From assembly GCF_000341105.1 (NCBI RefSeq), contig NZ_ANBB01000035.1, positions 62,001 through 126,000 of the forward strand: DNA of 64,000 nucleotides. Reading direction: 5' to 3'. The notes below the pieces were generated by a model. It saw only the letters and a list, made by a program, of their open reading frames with translations, made no database searches and was not told where the DNA came from. Below, one piece after another: positions 1 to 8,706 of this stretch. The position numbers were made by a program, and so were the translations under genes. The stretch's first letter is position 1. Each line of letters starts with the position of its first letter. This DNA comes from Nocardiopsis potens DSM 45234 (GTDB lineage: Bacteria; Actinomycetota; Actinomycetes; Streptosporangiales; Streptosporangiaceae).

Positions 1-1
1 C

Positions 2-1885
2 CCCGGCCCCGCCCTGGCCGCCGTCCCCGCACCGGGCGGCGGGATCGCGGTCTCCGGAACGCTCCGGCCGGTCCTGGAGGGCGCCGGGGCCGACCACGTC
101 CTCGTCCCGCTGCTCACCGGCGGCCGAGAGGCCTGGGCGGTCCTGGACGGCGCGGCGTTCCGGCGCACCGCGCTGCCCGCGCTCGACCTCGGCCGCGGCG
201 TCGCCCGGCTGGACGCCGACGCCCTGCCGGTGCCCGACGGCGCCCTGCTCGCCGGCCTGGAGCGGGAGGACGCGGAAGGGATCGCCGCGGTGCTGCTCGG
301 AGCCGAGGCCGCCGGGATCGCCGCCTGGTGCACGGCGGCCGCCGCCGACTACGCCGGGGTCCGGGTCCAGTTCGGCCGGCCGATCGGCCGGTTCCAGGGC
401 GTCAAGCACAAGTGCGCCCGGATGGCCATCGCCCTGGAGAAGGCCCGCGCCGCGGTGTGGGACGCCGCGCGCGGCTACGCGGAGAACCCCGGCGGGCCCG
501 CGCCCGAGCAGGTGCGGTTCGCCGCCGCGGTCGCCGGCCTCATCGCCCCCGACGCCGCCCTCGAATGCGCCCGGGACTGCATCCAGGTGCACGGCGGCAT
601 CGGCTTCACCTGGGAGCACGACGCCCACCGCTACCTGCGCCGGGCCTCCACCCTGCGGATCCTGGCCGGCTCCGCCGCCGACCGCGCGGCCGACGTCGCC
701 GACCTGGCCCTGGCCGGGCACCGGCGCCCGGTCGAGATCGGCCCGCAGGACGCCGAGGACACCGGGCTCCGAGAGCGGATCCGGGAGGAGGCCGAGGCGC
801 TGGCCGCGATCGCCGGAGACGGCGAGCGGTTCGCCGCCATGGCCGAGCAGGGGTGGGTCATGCCGCACCTGCCCCGGCCCTGGGGGCGCGGCGCCGCGCC
901 GCTGGAGCAGGTCCTCATCCAGCAGGAGGCGCGCCGCGCCGGGCTGCGCGGACCCGGCCTGGCCATCGGCGCCTGGGTGGTGCCCTCACTGGCCGGACAC
1001 GGCACCCCCGGGCAGCAGGAGCGGTTCCTCGGGCCGACGCTGCGCGGCGAGATCACCTGGTGCCAGCTGTTCAGCGAGCCGGGCGCCGGCTCCGACCTGG
1101 CGTCGCTGGCCATGCGGGCCGAGCGGGTCGACGGCGGCTACCGGCTCACCGGGCAGAAGATCTGGACCTCCATGGCGCAGCTGGCGCAGTGGGGCATCTG
1201 CCTGGCCCGCACCGACCCCGGCGCCTCCGACCGGCACCAGGGCATCACCTACTTCCTGGTGGACATGGCCGCCCCCGGCCTGGAGGTGCGCCCGCTGCGC
1301 GAGCTCACCGGGGACGCGGTCTTCAACGAGGTCTTCTTCGACGGCGTGTTCGTCCCCGACGACCAGGTGGTGGGCGGGGTCGGCGACGGCTGGCGGGTCG
1401 CGCGCACCACGCTGAGCAACGAGCGGGTGGCGCTGTCCGGCGGGAGCGGCCTCGGCGCCGGCGTGCCGGAGCTGCTCGACTTCCTCGGCAAGGCGCCGGG
1501 ACCCGGAGAGTGGGGCGCCGCCGCCCCGGCCGACCCCGCCGACCGCGACGTCCGGGTCTCCGCCGGGCGGCTGATCGCCCTCGGTCAGGCGATCGAGCTG
1601 CTCGGGCTGCGGGTGACGCTCAAGCAGCTCTCCGGGACCGAGCCCGGCGCCGAGTCCAGCGTGCGCAAACTGCTCGGGGTGGAGTTCAACCAGCGGGTGG
1701 CCGACCACATCTGGGAGGGCCAGGGCGGGGCGGCGGTCTGCGCCGACCCCTCGGACTCCACCGGCGCCTGGGCCCGCTATATGCTGTTCAGCCGCTCCAT
1801 GACGATCTACGGGGGCACCACCGAGGTGCAGCTCAACATCATCGCCGAGCGGCTGCTCGGGCTCCCCCGCGACCCGGAGGCATAG
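2..1885 (+). CDS. Fused (two-unit) acyl-CoA dehydrogenase, 5' end outside window
   Basis: FAD-dependent enzyme introducing the alpha,beta double bond into acyl-CoA substrates. The frame is open from base 2, so the start lies left of the window and 627 codons are visible. The first ~230 residues are the C-terminal half of one ACAD unit (QFGRPIGRFQGVKH near nt 368-409, then GGIGFTWEHD). A complete second unit follows, with LFSEPGAGSD near nt 1068-1097, GQKIW near nt 1153 and YGGTTEVQ near nt 1810. Doubled ACADs of this size resemble the FadE34/FadE6/FadE22 group of actinobacteria; FadE34 acts on steroid side chains, which would fit the sterol genes at 37-46 kb, but I cannot assign the subfamily. 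The SGNH hydrolase gene starts 8 bp after the stop. Confidence 0.88.
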   Translation, partial: PGPALAAVPAPGGGIAVSGTLRPVLEGAGADHVLVPLLTGGREAWAVLDGAAFRRTALPALDLGRGVARLDADALPVPDGALLAGLEREDAEGIAAVLLGAEAAGIAAWCTAAAADYAGVRVQFGRPIGRFQGVKHKCARMAIALEKARAAVWDAARGYAENPGGPAPEQVRFAAAVAGLIAPDAALECARDCIQVHGGIGFTWEHDAHRYLRRASTLRILAGSAADRAADVADLALAGHRRPVEIGPQDAEDTGLRERIREEAEALAAIAGDGERFAAMAEQGWVMPHLPRPWGRGAAPLEQVLIQQEARRAGLRGPGLAIGAWVVPSLAGHGTPGQQERFLGPTLRGEITWCQLFSEPGAGSDLASLAMRAERVDGGYRLTGQKIWTSMAQLAQWGICLARTDPGASDRHQGITYFLVDMAAPGLEVRPLRELTGDAVFNEVFFDGVFVPDDQVVGGVGDGWRVARTTLSNERVALSGGSGLGAGVPELLDFLGKAPGPGEWGAAAPADPADRDVRVSAGRLIALGQAIELLGLRVTLKQLSGTEPGAESSVRKLLGVEFNQRVADHIWEGQGGAAVCADPSDSTGAWARYMLFSRSMTIYGGTTEVQLNIIAERLLGLPRDPEA

Positions 1886-1893
1886 CGGCGGCC

Positions 1894-3543
1894 GTGCACG
1901 ATCCTGACCACGGCGGGAACCCCCCGCCCGCCCCCGGCGGCCCCGGGAGGCTCTCCCGCGCGCTCGCCCGGCTGCGCGGCGCCGCACGGCGCCCGCGCGC
2001 CGGCGGGCGCTTCCAGCCCGGCGCGCTCGGCCTGGCCGGCGTGGCGCTCGCCGCGATGTGCGCCACCCTCGTCGTCATCCAGACCTTCGGCGGCACGTTC
2101 CGCACCGGCGGGGAGCCGGAACCGGACCCCTCCGCGCCGCCGGCGGTCGGCACCCCGCCGGAGGGCACCGCGCGGGTGATGATCGCCGGCGACTCCCTCG
2201 TGCAGGGCAGCACCGGCGACTTCACCTGGCGCTACCGGCTCTGGAAGCACCTCGCCGCCTCCGGCGCCGACGTCGACTTCGTCGGCCCCTACGACGACAT
2301 GGTCGAGCTGGAGACCGGCGAGTTCGGCGACGACGGCTACGCCGACCCGGACTTCGACACCGCGCACGCCGGGGTGTGGGGGGCCACCGCGGAGAACGTC
2401 GCCGCGGGCATCGGCGAGCAGGTCGCCGAGCACGAACCGGACTACCTGCTGCTCATGGCGGGCACCAACGACTTCGTGCACGGCGGCTCGGCCGCGGACG
2501 CCCTGGAGGGCGTGCGGGACGCGGTGGGCAACGCCCGGGTCGCCGACGGCGGCCTGCAGATCGTGCTCGGCGAGGTCACCCCGCACTGGGGCACCGGCCG
2601 CGACGAGGAGCTGAACGAGAAGGCGGTGGAGTTCAACCGGCTCCTCCCCGGGCTGGCCGAGGAGCTGAGCGGACCGGCCCCGGTCGTGGTCGCGCACACC
2701 GCCGAGGACTACGCCCCGGCCGACGACAACTGGGACACCACGCACCCCAACGCGCGCGGCGAGCTGAAGATCGCCGCGGCCTTCGCCGACGCGCTGGCCG
2801 GCCCGCTCGGGCTGGGCGAGCCCTACCCGCGGCCGCTGCCCGACGTGGACACCGGCCCGCGCCGGGCGCCGTCGGTGCAGGCCGAGGAGGAGGACGGCGA
2901 GGTGGTCCTGACCTGGGACCCGGTGCCGGGCGCCACCGGCTACCAGGTGCTCCAGCAGCGGGTCGACCCCGACCCGGACGACCGGGTGCCGCTGCCGGCC
3001 GAGGTCGGCGGCTCCGGCGGCGAGCCGCGCACCGCCACCGTGGACCGGCTGCTCAGCGGCGCCACCTACGAGTTCGTGGTGCGCCCCTACAAGGGCGGCG
3101 ACGGCGGCGCCGGCTCCGAACCGGCCCGGATCACCGTCGACACCGACCCGCCGCCCGCCCCGGACCGGGTCCGGCTGGAGGACGGCGGCACCGACGGCGG
3201 CACCGAAAGCGGCACTGTGCTGGCCTGGGACGAGGTCCCCGAGGCCGGGCACTACGAGGTGCTCCGCCGCGCGATGAGCTGCGAGCGGCCCGCCGACCCG
3301 GACGGCGAGGACGGGGCGGGGGACCCGGACGGCGGGAGCGGGCCCGGCGACTGCTCCCCGGTCGACGGGCACGGGCCCGGCCGGGGCGCGGGATGGAGCA
3401 CCGCGGCCCTGGTGGAGGGCGGCGCCACCGAGTGGACCGTGTCGGCCCCGGCCGGCGGCGCCTACGAGTTCGCGGTCCGCTCGCACCGCGACTACGTCGA
3501 GGGCGGCCACTCCGCGACGGTGGAGTACGTGCCGGAGGAGTGA
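1894..3543 (+). CDS. Membrane-anchored SGNH/GDSL hydrolase with fibronectin type III-like modules
   Basis: Probable extracellular esterase or lipase-type hydrolase, 549 aa. A basic N-terminus is followed by one membrane segment at about residues 45-63 and a Pro-rich linker. The SGNH core shows Ser101 in AGDSLVQG, Asn192 in GTNDF and the Asp281/His284 pair in DTTHPN. After residue ~320 come two fibronectin III-like modules (LTWDPVPGATGYQVL and LAWDEVPEAGHYEVL), the second interrupted by a Gly/Asp-rich insert. I chose the GTG at 1894 because coding resumes 8 bp after the dehydrogenase stop; the SD is weak, so the start is uncertain. The single anchor and modules suggest action at the cell surface on polysaccharide esters or lipids. 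Substrate unknown. The last 24 codons are duplicated downstream. Confidence 0.82.
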   Translation: MHDPDHGGNPPPAPGGPGRLSRALARLRGAARRPRAGGRFQPGALGLAGVALAAMCATLVVIQTFGGTFRTGGEPEPDPSAPPAVGTPPEGTARVMIAGDSLVQGSTGDFTWRYRLWKHLAASGADVDFVGPYDDMVELETGEFGDDGYADPDFDTAHAGVWGATAENVAAGIGEQVAEHEPDYLLLMAGTNDFVHGGSAADALEGVRDAVGNARVADGGLQIVLGEVTPHWGTGRDEELNEKAVEFNRLLPGLAEELSGPAPVVVAHTAEDYAPADDNWDTTHPNARGELKIAAAFADALAGPLGLGEPYPRPLPDVDTGPRRAPSVQAEEEDGEVVLTWDPVPGATGYQVLQQRVDPDPDDRVPLPAEVGGSGGEPRTATVDRLLSGATYEFVVRPYKGGDGGAGSEPARITVDTDPPPAPDRVRLEDGGTDGGTESGTVLAWDEVPEAGHYEVLRRAMSCERPADPDGEDGAGDPDGGSGPGDCSPVDGHGPGRGAGWSTAALVEGGATEWTVSAPAGGAYEFAVRSHRDYVEGGHSATVEYVPEE

Positions 3544-3649
3544 CCGGTCCCGGCGAGTCCGCGGTCCGCTCGCACCGCGACCACGTCGAGGGCGGTCGCT
3601 TCGGGGCCGTGGAGTGCATGCCGGGGGAGTGACCGGTCCCGGCGAACCG
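3472..3649 (+). repeat. 89-bp degenerate tandem duplication of the SGNH gene's 3' end
   Basis: Bases 3472-3560 (the last 24 codons including the stop, plus 17 bp) recur diverged at 3561-3649. Both copies begin GCGGTCCGCTCGCACCGCGA and both contain GGAGTGACCGGTCCCGGCGA with the TGA. The unit is 89 bp, not a multiple of three, and the first copy keeps its stop, so copy two is untranslated remnant coding sequence. Confidence 0.85.
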
Positions 3650-3717
3650 GTTGCCCGATGGCGCCCCGGTGCGGGATAACGGAGGGCGCATCGGTCTTCG
3701 GGAGCACGGGGGCGCCA

Positions 3718-4728
3718 GTGCCGGTCATCCAGCAGGTCGATCCGCATGACGAGCAGGCGCTGAAGGCCTGGTATCGGGCGCTGCGGGCGGGGGCCGCGGC
3801 GGGCAGGGACCGGCCGCTCATCGCCGCCTACCAGGAGGTCCGTGCCGCGCTGCGGGAGCCGGGCGCCGGGGCGGAGCGCTCGGTGTGGGCCGCGGTCGCC
3901 GCCGGCGGCGTGGTGGGCAGCCTGCTGGTGGAGCTGTACGGGGAGGGCAACCGGCGGGTCGCCGAGGTCGATGTGAGCGTCCCCGCAGGCGAGCGCGGCC
4001 AGGGCTACGGGTCGGCGCTGCTCGCCCACGCGGAGCGGCTGGCCGCGCGGGCCGGCCGTCGGGTGCTGCTGGCGGAGGCGCACGTCCCGGCGGGGCAGGC
4101 CCCGGCCGAGCACCCGGGGACCCGGTTCGCGCTGGGCCGCGGCTTCCGCAGCGTGCACCGGGAGGACCACCTCGTGCTCGACCTGCCCGCCGACGAGGAG
4201 GCGGTGGCCGCGCTGCTGGCCGGGGCCGCGCGGCGGCGCTCCGGCTACCGGCTGGACACCTGGAGCGGGCCCTGCCCGCCGGAGTTCGTGGCGGAGGTGG
4301 CCCGGCTGCGCTCGGCGATGGAGCGCGCCGTGCCCACCGGCGGGGTGCACTTCGCACCGCGCACCTGGGACCCCGAGCGGGTCCGGGAGGTCGAGCGGCG
4401 CCTGCTGCGGCAGGGCTTCACCTCGATCGCCTCGCTGGCCCGCGCCGCCGACGGCGCCCCGGCGGGGTACAGCGAGCTGTTCGTGCCCGGCCACAACCCG
4501 GCCGAGGTCTACCAGGACGACACGGTGGTCCTCACCCCGCACCGCGGCCGCGGCCTGGGGGCGGCGCTCAAGGCCGGCAACCTGGCCCGGCTCGCCGCCG
4601 ACCACCCCGAGCGGCGCCGGGTGCACACCTGGACGGCCGCGGTCAACGGCCCGATGCAGCGGATCAACCGCGGCTTCGGCTTCCGCCCGGTCGAAGTCGC
4701 CCACCGCCTCCAACGCGACGCCCGCTGA
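3718..4728 (+). CDS. Tandem-domain GNAT family N-acetyltransferase
   Basis: Acetyl-CoA-dependent N-acyltransferase, 336 aa, with two GNAT folds. The first (residues ~20-160) carries the acetyl-CoA loop as VPAGERGQGYGSALL; the second (residues ~185-330) carries it as LTPHRGRGLGAALKAGNL followed by the family's typical WTAAVNGPMQRINRGFGFRPV end. Tandem GNATs of ~340-420 aa are common in actinomycetes and often act on antibiotics or amines, with only the C-terminal fold complete. The start is GTG 3718 (GGGGG six bases upstream, first residues PVIQQVDPHDEQAL); an in-frame ATG at 3658 lacks an SD. Monocistronic, followed by the repeat-rich non-coding stretch. Substrate not predictable. Confidence 0.85.
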   Translation: MPVIQQVDPHDEQALKAWYRALRAGAAAGRDRPLIAAYQEVRAALREPGAGAERSVWAAVAAGGVVGSLLVELYGEGNRRVAEVDVSVPAGERGQGYGSALLAHAERLAARAGRRVLLAEAHVPAGQAPAEHPGTRFALGRGFRSVHREDHLVLDLPADEEAVAALLAGAARRRSGYRLDTWSGPCPPEFVAEVARLRSAMERAVPTGGVHFAPRTWDPERVREVERRLLRQGFTSIASLARAADGAPAGYSELFVPGHNPAEVYQDDTVVLTPHRGRGLGAALKAGNLARLAADHPERRRVHTWTAAVNGPMQRINRGFGFRPVEVAHRLQRDAR

Positions 4729-4866
4729 GGAGAGGAACCGCCGAACAAGCGGCCGACTCTGCGTACCGGCAGCCGCTGGGTGTGTTCAGGCCGGCAGTGA
4801 CGGCGAGGGGAGGGCCAGGGCGCAGGTCTCACCCGGGCGCGGCATCTCGCGGAGCGAAGGCCCAAG

Positions 4867-5314
4867 CAGGAAGCAAAGGCGGGGAGGGACACCGGCCAGT
4901 CGGTCGGGCTCGGCGTCTCGCGGAGCGGAGGTTCAAGTGGGCGGCGACGGCGGAGGTAGGGGCGGGGCCCGGCGCCTCACCCGGGTGTGGCGTCTCGCGG
5001 GGGCGGGGTTCAGGCGGGCGGCGAGGGCGGGAGGGGGACCGGCTGGTCGGTCGGGCGCGGTGCCCCACGTGGCGGGGGTTCAAGCAGGCGGCGAAGGCGA
5101 CGGTGGGAACCGGCTGGTCGGTCCGGCGCGGCGCCCCACGTGGCGGGGGTTCAGGCGGGCGGCGACGGCGGAGGTAGGGGCGGGGCCGGGCGCCCCAGCC
5201 GGGTGCGGCATCTCGCGGGGGCGGGGTTCAGGCGGGCGGCGACGGCGGAGGTAGGGGCGGGGCCGGGCGCCCCAGCCGGGTGCGGCATCTCGCGGGGGCG
5301 GGGTTCAGGCGGGG
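4867..5314 (+). repeat. Left tandem array of ~70-77 bp GC-rich repeats
   Basis: About six degenerate units begin near 4875, 4943, 5020, 5090, 5161 and 5238, each starting like GGCGACGGCGGAGG and containing GCGGGGTTCAGGCGGGC. Unit spacings are 77, 70, 71 and 77 bp. The last two units (5161-5237 and 5238-5310) are identical over ~73 bp, pointing to recent unit duplication. Two sub-types alternate: one with TCTCGCGGGGGC, the other with CCCCACGTGGCGGG. Confidence 0.8.
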
Positions 5315-5428
5315 CGGCGCCTGCTCCCGACGGGAAGGGGCGGCGCTCCGGTGAAGGGGGGCCCGCCCGCACCCGCCAGGGGGCCGTATCCCCTATGCCC
5401 GATTTACGGCGGGGATCGGGCGGGGGTG

Positions 5429-5737
5429 GGGGCGCCCTGCGCACCTCGGCGGCACCCCGATTACATCTACCAGCGAGTAGTAAGCCCCGAAGCTCCCATT
5501 GCCCCCTCCTCGGTTACCCAGAGTGGCCAAGGTGGGCCCTCCCGGCAGGATAAATGCGACATCCCGCCCCTGCCTCTGCTCTTCCCGGGTTCCGGCCCCC
5601 GTCTTCCGGCCTTCCGGGTGGCTCGAACCCCCGAACACCGGCCCGATCAGGGCCAATCGGGGCCTGGGAGGCCCGATCCGGGCCGGGATGCGCGCCCGGG
5701 AATCACCGGGGTGCTCTCGCGGTGCGCAGGGCGCCCC
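5429..5737. repeat. Inner inverted repeat at the centre of the palindromic locus
   Basis: GGGGCGCCCTGCGCACC at 5429-5445 is the exact reverse complement of 5721-5737. The similarity extends imperfectly on both sides (roughly 5405-5465 against 5705-5775), leaving a ~260-bp spacer. It is nested inside the two opposed repeat arrays. Confidence 0.75.
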
Positions 5738-5889
5738 TCCCCGCCATCACCCTGCGTATTTACCCAGGTCGGAGAGGTGTAGTGGTTTCGAAGGCGGCAG
5801 GCCCCGGCGCCCGGGCGACGCGGGAACGGCGATCCCGCCACCCGGACCACCCCGACCGCCCCACCCGCCCTGCCGCACCCGACCGACCG

Positions 5890-6290
5890 GCCGGTGCTTC
5901 TGCCTGCCGTCGCTGCCCGTTTGAGCCCCAGCCCCGTGGGGCCCGCGCTCGGGCGATCGCCTCCGCCCCGGCCCTGCCGCTGCTGTTGCCGCCCGTCTTG
6001 GCCTTCGCTTCGCGGGGTGCCGCGCCGAACCGATCGGCCGGTCCCCACCGCCGCCCTTGCTGCCTGCCTGAACCCCAGCCCCGTGGGGCCCGCGCTCGGG
6101 CGATCGCCTCCGCCCCGCCCCTTCCTCTGCCGTCGCCGCCCGTCTTGGCCTTCGCTCCGCGAGGCGCTGCACCCGACCGACCGGCCGGTTCCCCTTCCCG
6201 CCTTCGCCGCCTGCTTGGACCTCCGCTCCGTGAGGTGCCGCGCTCGGGTGGGGCGCTCGCCCTGTTCCTGCCTTTGCCGTCGCTGCCGGT
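5890..6290 (-). repeat. Right array of the same repeat family in opposite orientation
   Basis: Read on the minus strand, these ~73-bp units match the left array: the unit head complementary to CCGTCGCCGCC recurs near 5908, 5985, 6050, 6130, 6205 and 6278. A 45-bp stretch is identical at 5926-5970 and 6073-6117, two units apart. With the left array it makes arms of a ~1.5-kb imperfect inverted repeat. Confidence 0.75.
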
Positions 6291-6480
6291 CTGAACTCTG
6301 GTCCCGTCGGGCCCGCTCGGTGTGGCTGCGAGTGCCTCCGGGGAGCCGAGGCCTTCTTTTCGAGCGGCCGGAACAGGACGATTCAACGCTCGGTGTTCAC
6401 TTGGGTGCGGACCGTGCAGCACAGTGGTGGTCGGGCGGTGTGCGGGGCGCCGACCGGTGACGGGGGAGAGGAGGGGGCGC

Positions 6481-7899
6481 GTGGAACTGCACATCCTCGG
6501 TCCGCTGCGGGCGAGCGCGGGCGGGCGCCCGGTGCGGCTGGGCGGGCGGCGGGCGCGGTTGCTGCTGGCCCTGCTGGCGGTGGAGAAGGGGCGAGTGGTC
6601 CCGGTGGCGCGGCTGATCGACGAATTGTGGTCCGAGCGGCCGCCGGCCTCGGCCCGCACCCAGGTGGCCATCGTCGTCTCCGGGGTGCGCCGGGCCTTCC
6701 GGGAGGCCGGGGGCGGACCGGTGATCGACACGGCCGGCGCGGGCTACCGGCTCCGCGCCGAGGAGGTGCGGCTGGACGCGGAGGAGGCGGCGCGCGAGGT
6801 CGCCGCGGCCCGGGCCGCCGCCCGCGCGGGCCGGCACGCGGCCGCCGAGGAGGGGCTGCGCCGCGCGCTGGCGCTGTGGCGCGGTCCCGTGCTGTGCGGG
6901 CTGGAGGGAGCGGCGGTCGAGGCGGCCGCCCACCACTGGGAGGAGCTGCGCGCGGCCGCGGCCGAGGAGCTGGCCGAGGCCGGCTTCGCCCAGGGGCGCT
7001 ACCGCGAGCAGATCGGCGACCTGGGCGCCCTGGTGGCCCGGGACCCGCTCCGCGAGCGCCCGCGCGAGCTGCTGATGGCGGCGCTGGCCAGGTCCGGCCG
7101 CCGGGCCGAGGCGCTGGAGGTCTACGCGGAGGGGCGGCGGCTGCTCGGCGAGCGGCTGGGCGTGGACCCCGGACGGAGGCTGCGCGCGCTGCACGGCGCG
7201 ATCCTGCGCGAGGCCCGCGGGGAGGAGGACGGGGGCGGGCCGCGCCCCGGCGAGCTGCCCGCGGCGGTCTCCTCGTTCACCGGGCGCACCGCGGAGCTGG
7301 CCGCCCTGGACGGGCTGACCGCCTCCGCCGCGCGGCACCTGCGGCTGGCCGTGGTGACCGGCCCGGAGGGCGCGGGCAAGACCGGGCTGGTGCTGCACTG
7401 GGCGCAGCAGGCGGCCCGCGCCTTCCCGGACGGCCAGCTCTTCGCCGACCTGCACGGCGCGGAGCACGGCGGACCCCGGGCCCCGATCGAGCCGGGGAAG
7501 GTGCTGGGGCGGTTCCTGCGCGCGCTGGGCGCCGCCGCGGACCGGGTTCCGGAGGCCCCGGAGGAGCGCGCCGGGCTCTACCGCACCCTGCTGCGCGGGC
7601 GCCGGGTGCTGGTGGTGCTGGACGACGCGGCCTCCGCCGAGCAGGTCCGGCCGCTGCTGCCCGGGTCGCCCTCCTGCTGCGTCCTGGTCACCTCCCGCGA
7701 GCCGCTGCGCGACCTGGTCGCCCGGTACGGCGCCCGCCGCCTGGAACTGGGCCCGCTGCCGCCGCAGGACGCGGTGGACCTGGCCTGCCGCCTCTCCGGA
7801 GGGGCGCTGGGGGCGGACGCGCTCCGGCTCACCGAGGCGTGCGGGCGGATGCCGCTGGGGATCCGGATGGCGGTCGCCCGCCACTCCGGCCCCCGCTGA
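6481..7899 (+). CDS. SARP/AfsR-type transcriptional regulator with NB-ARC domain, no TPR region
   Basis: Transcription activator of the Streptomyces antibiotic regulatory protein family, 472 aa. It has an OmpR-like winged helix (residues ~1-95, starting VELHILGPLRASAGGRPVRLGG), a bacterial transcriptional activation domain (BTAD, ~100-245), then an NB-ARC ATPase. The NB-ARC has Walker A GPEGAGKTG near residues 292-300, Walker B RRVLVVLDDA and the sensor VTSREPL. The protein stops soon after the ARC GLPL-like motif (CGRMPLGIRMAV), whereas full-length AfsR-type proteins continue through TPR repeats to ~900-1000 aa. GTG 6481 follows a strong GGAGGGGG; an upstream in-frame GTG at 6460 is less likely. 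It sits beside the repeat locus and faces the I36 genes. No biosynthetic cluster is adjacent, so the target is unknown. Confidence 0.85.
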   Translation: MELHILGPLRASAGGRPVRLGGRRARLLLALLAVEKGRVVPVARLIDELWSERPPASARTQVAIVVSGVRRAFREAGGGPVIDTAGAGYRLRAEEVRLDAEEAAREVAAARAAARAGRHAAAEEGLRRALALWRGPVLCGLEGAAVEAAAHHWEELRAAAAEELAEAGFAQGRYREQIGDLGALVARDPLRERPRELLMAALARSGRRAEALEVYAEGRRLLGERLGVDPGRRLRALHGAILREARGEEDGGGPRPGELPAAVSSFTGRTAELAALDGLTASAARHLRLAVVTGPEGAGKTGLVLHWAQQAARAFPDGQLFADLHGAEHGGPRAPIEPGKVLGRFLRALGAAADRVPEAPEERAGLYRTLLRGRRVLVVLDDAASAEQVRPLLPGSPSCCVLVTSREPLRDLVARYGARRLELGPLPPQDAVDLACRLSGGALGADALRLTEACGRMPLGIRMAVARHSGPR

Positions 7900-8283
7900 G
7901 CCCGGAGAGCCGACCCCGGGGAGGAGGGGCCCTTCCGGCCGTGTTCCGGGACCGGCGGGGCGGTGCTCCGCCCGGTGCCGGGGCGGCCGGAACCCCCTAT
8001 CGGCGGTGCCGGGGCGGGAAGGTCCTCCCGCTTCCGCCGCCGACGGGCGGGAGCCGGTACGTGGGCGTGCCGGACGCCCGGCACGGGGAATGGAACGGGG
8101 TTCCCCGGGACGCCGTGGGGAGGCGGGGTGCACTGCCCGCAGCGGCGATCTGTGCGGGGCGGCCGGGGCGCTGCGGCGGTCCGGGGAGGCGGAGGGGCCC
8201 GCCCCGGGGGGTGCCGAGAGGGGCGGGGCGGCGGGTCCGCCCGGGGAGGGCCGGGTGGGCCCGCCGCGTTCCTGCGGGGGCGG
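7900..8283. other. Gene-free gap between convergent regulator and I36 genes
   Basis: 384 bp of very GC-rich sequence without a supported gene; the open frames lack SDs and recognisable residues. Several short G/C inverted repeats near 8200-8275 could terminate transcription from either side, but no clear stem with a T tract was found. Confidence 0.5.
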
Positions 8284-8706
8284 TCAGACCCAGCGGTGTG
8301 AGCGGATGGCCACGTTGTTGGCGTTGATCGGCTTCGAGGTGATCACGACGGGGTCGTAGAGCGGATTCGTGTAGTTCGGGCCGCCGTAGAACTGGACCAT
8401 GTCGTAGGCGCCGGGGTGGCCGTTGTTCCAGATGGAGTTGACCCGGAAGCCGTGCGGGCGGCACTGGACCGCGCCGCCCTGCCAGTCGGGGTCGTCGCCG
8501 GTCCAGGCGCACCGGGTACCGGTGCCGTTGGGGCCGCTCCAGACGCAGACGTCGCCCTTGGCGCAGGTCCCCTGCCAGGCGGAGGGGGACGCCGGGGCGA
8601 CGGGGGAGGCGGCCGCGGGGGCGGCCGGCGCCGCCGGGGCGAGCAGGGCCGCCGCGGTGAGCAGGGCGGCGGTGCCGGAGCGGCGCAGCCGTCGGAGAGA
8701 GGTCAT
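8284..8706 (-). CDS. Secreted peptidase inhibitor I36-family / beta-gamma-crystallin-like protein, copy 1
   Basis: Small exported protein, 140 aa. The N-terminus is a Sec signal peptide (MTSLRRLRRSG, then an Ala/Leu core and APAAPAAAS). The mature part has paired cysteines (GTCAKGDVCVWSGPNGTGTRC and GGAVQCRPHG), the I36-like core FRVNSIWNNGHPG and a C-terminal AIRSHRWV. I36 proteins such as SMI inhibit metalloproteinases; many homologues are uncharacterised, so inhibition is inferred from the family only. AGGG lies about 8 bases before the ATG. It follows a paralogue by 11 bp in the same orientation, so the two are probably cotranscribed. Confidence 0.82.
   Translation of the reverse strand: MTSLRRLRRSGTAALLTAAALLAPAAPAAPAAASPVAPASPSAWQGTCAKGDVCVWSGPNGTGTRCAWTGDDPDWQGGAVQCRPHGFRVNSIWNNGHPGAYDMVQFYGGPNYTNPLYDPVVITSKPINANNVAIRSHRWV

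Larger units (their letters stand above)
4729..6480. other. 1.75-kb non-coding, repeat-rich interval forming an imperfect giant palindrome
   Basis: No credible gene: every open frame is a product of GC-rich repeats with no SD-start pairing and no recognisable domain. The interval holds a left repeat array, a ~65-bp inner inverted repeat, a less repetitive core (~5480-5700) of lower GC with short AT-containing patches, and a right array in opposite orientation to the left. It ends at the SARP regulator gene. Function unknown. Confidence 0.8.

Noticed and set aside
1807-4713. Very long minus-strand open frame opposite the SGNH and GNAT genes
   Set aside because: A GC-codon shadow: no start with an SD, Arg/Gly/Pro-rich meaningless translation, while the plus strand shows clear catalytic motifs. 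Several similar long antisense frames (for example opposite aftD) were dropped for the same reason.
5590-5720. Minus-strand tRNA-like T-arm (GGGGGTTCGAGCCACCC near 5615-5632)
   Set aside because: The T stem has a mismatch and no matching acceptor, D or anticodon arms could be built within tRNA length.
4867-6290. Repeat arrays considered as CRISPR
   Set aside because: Units are contiguous and degenerate with no unique spacers of constant length, and no cas gene is nearby.
5554-6294. Open frame of 246 codons across the right repeat array
   Set aside because: Its peptide is the translated repeat, shifts composition between units, has no SD and matches nothing recognisable.
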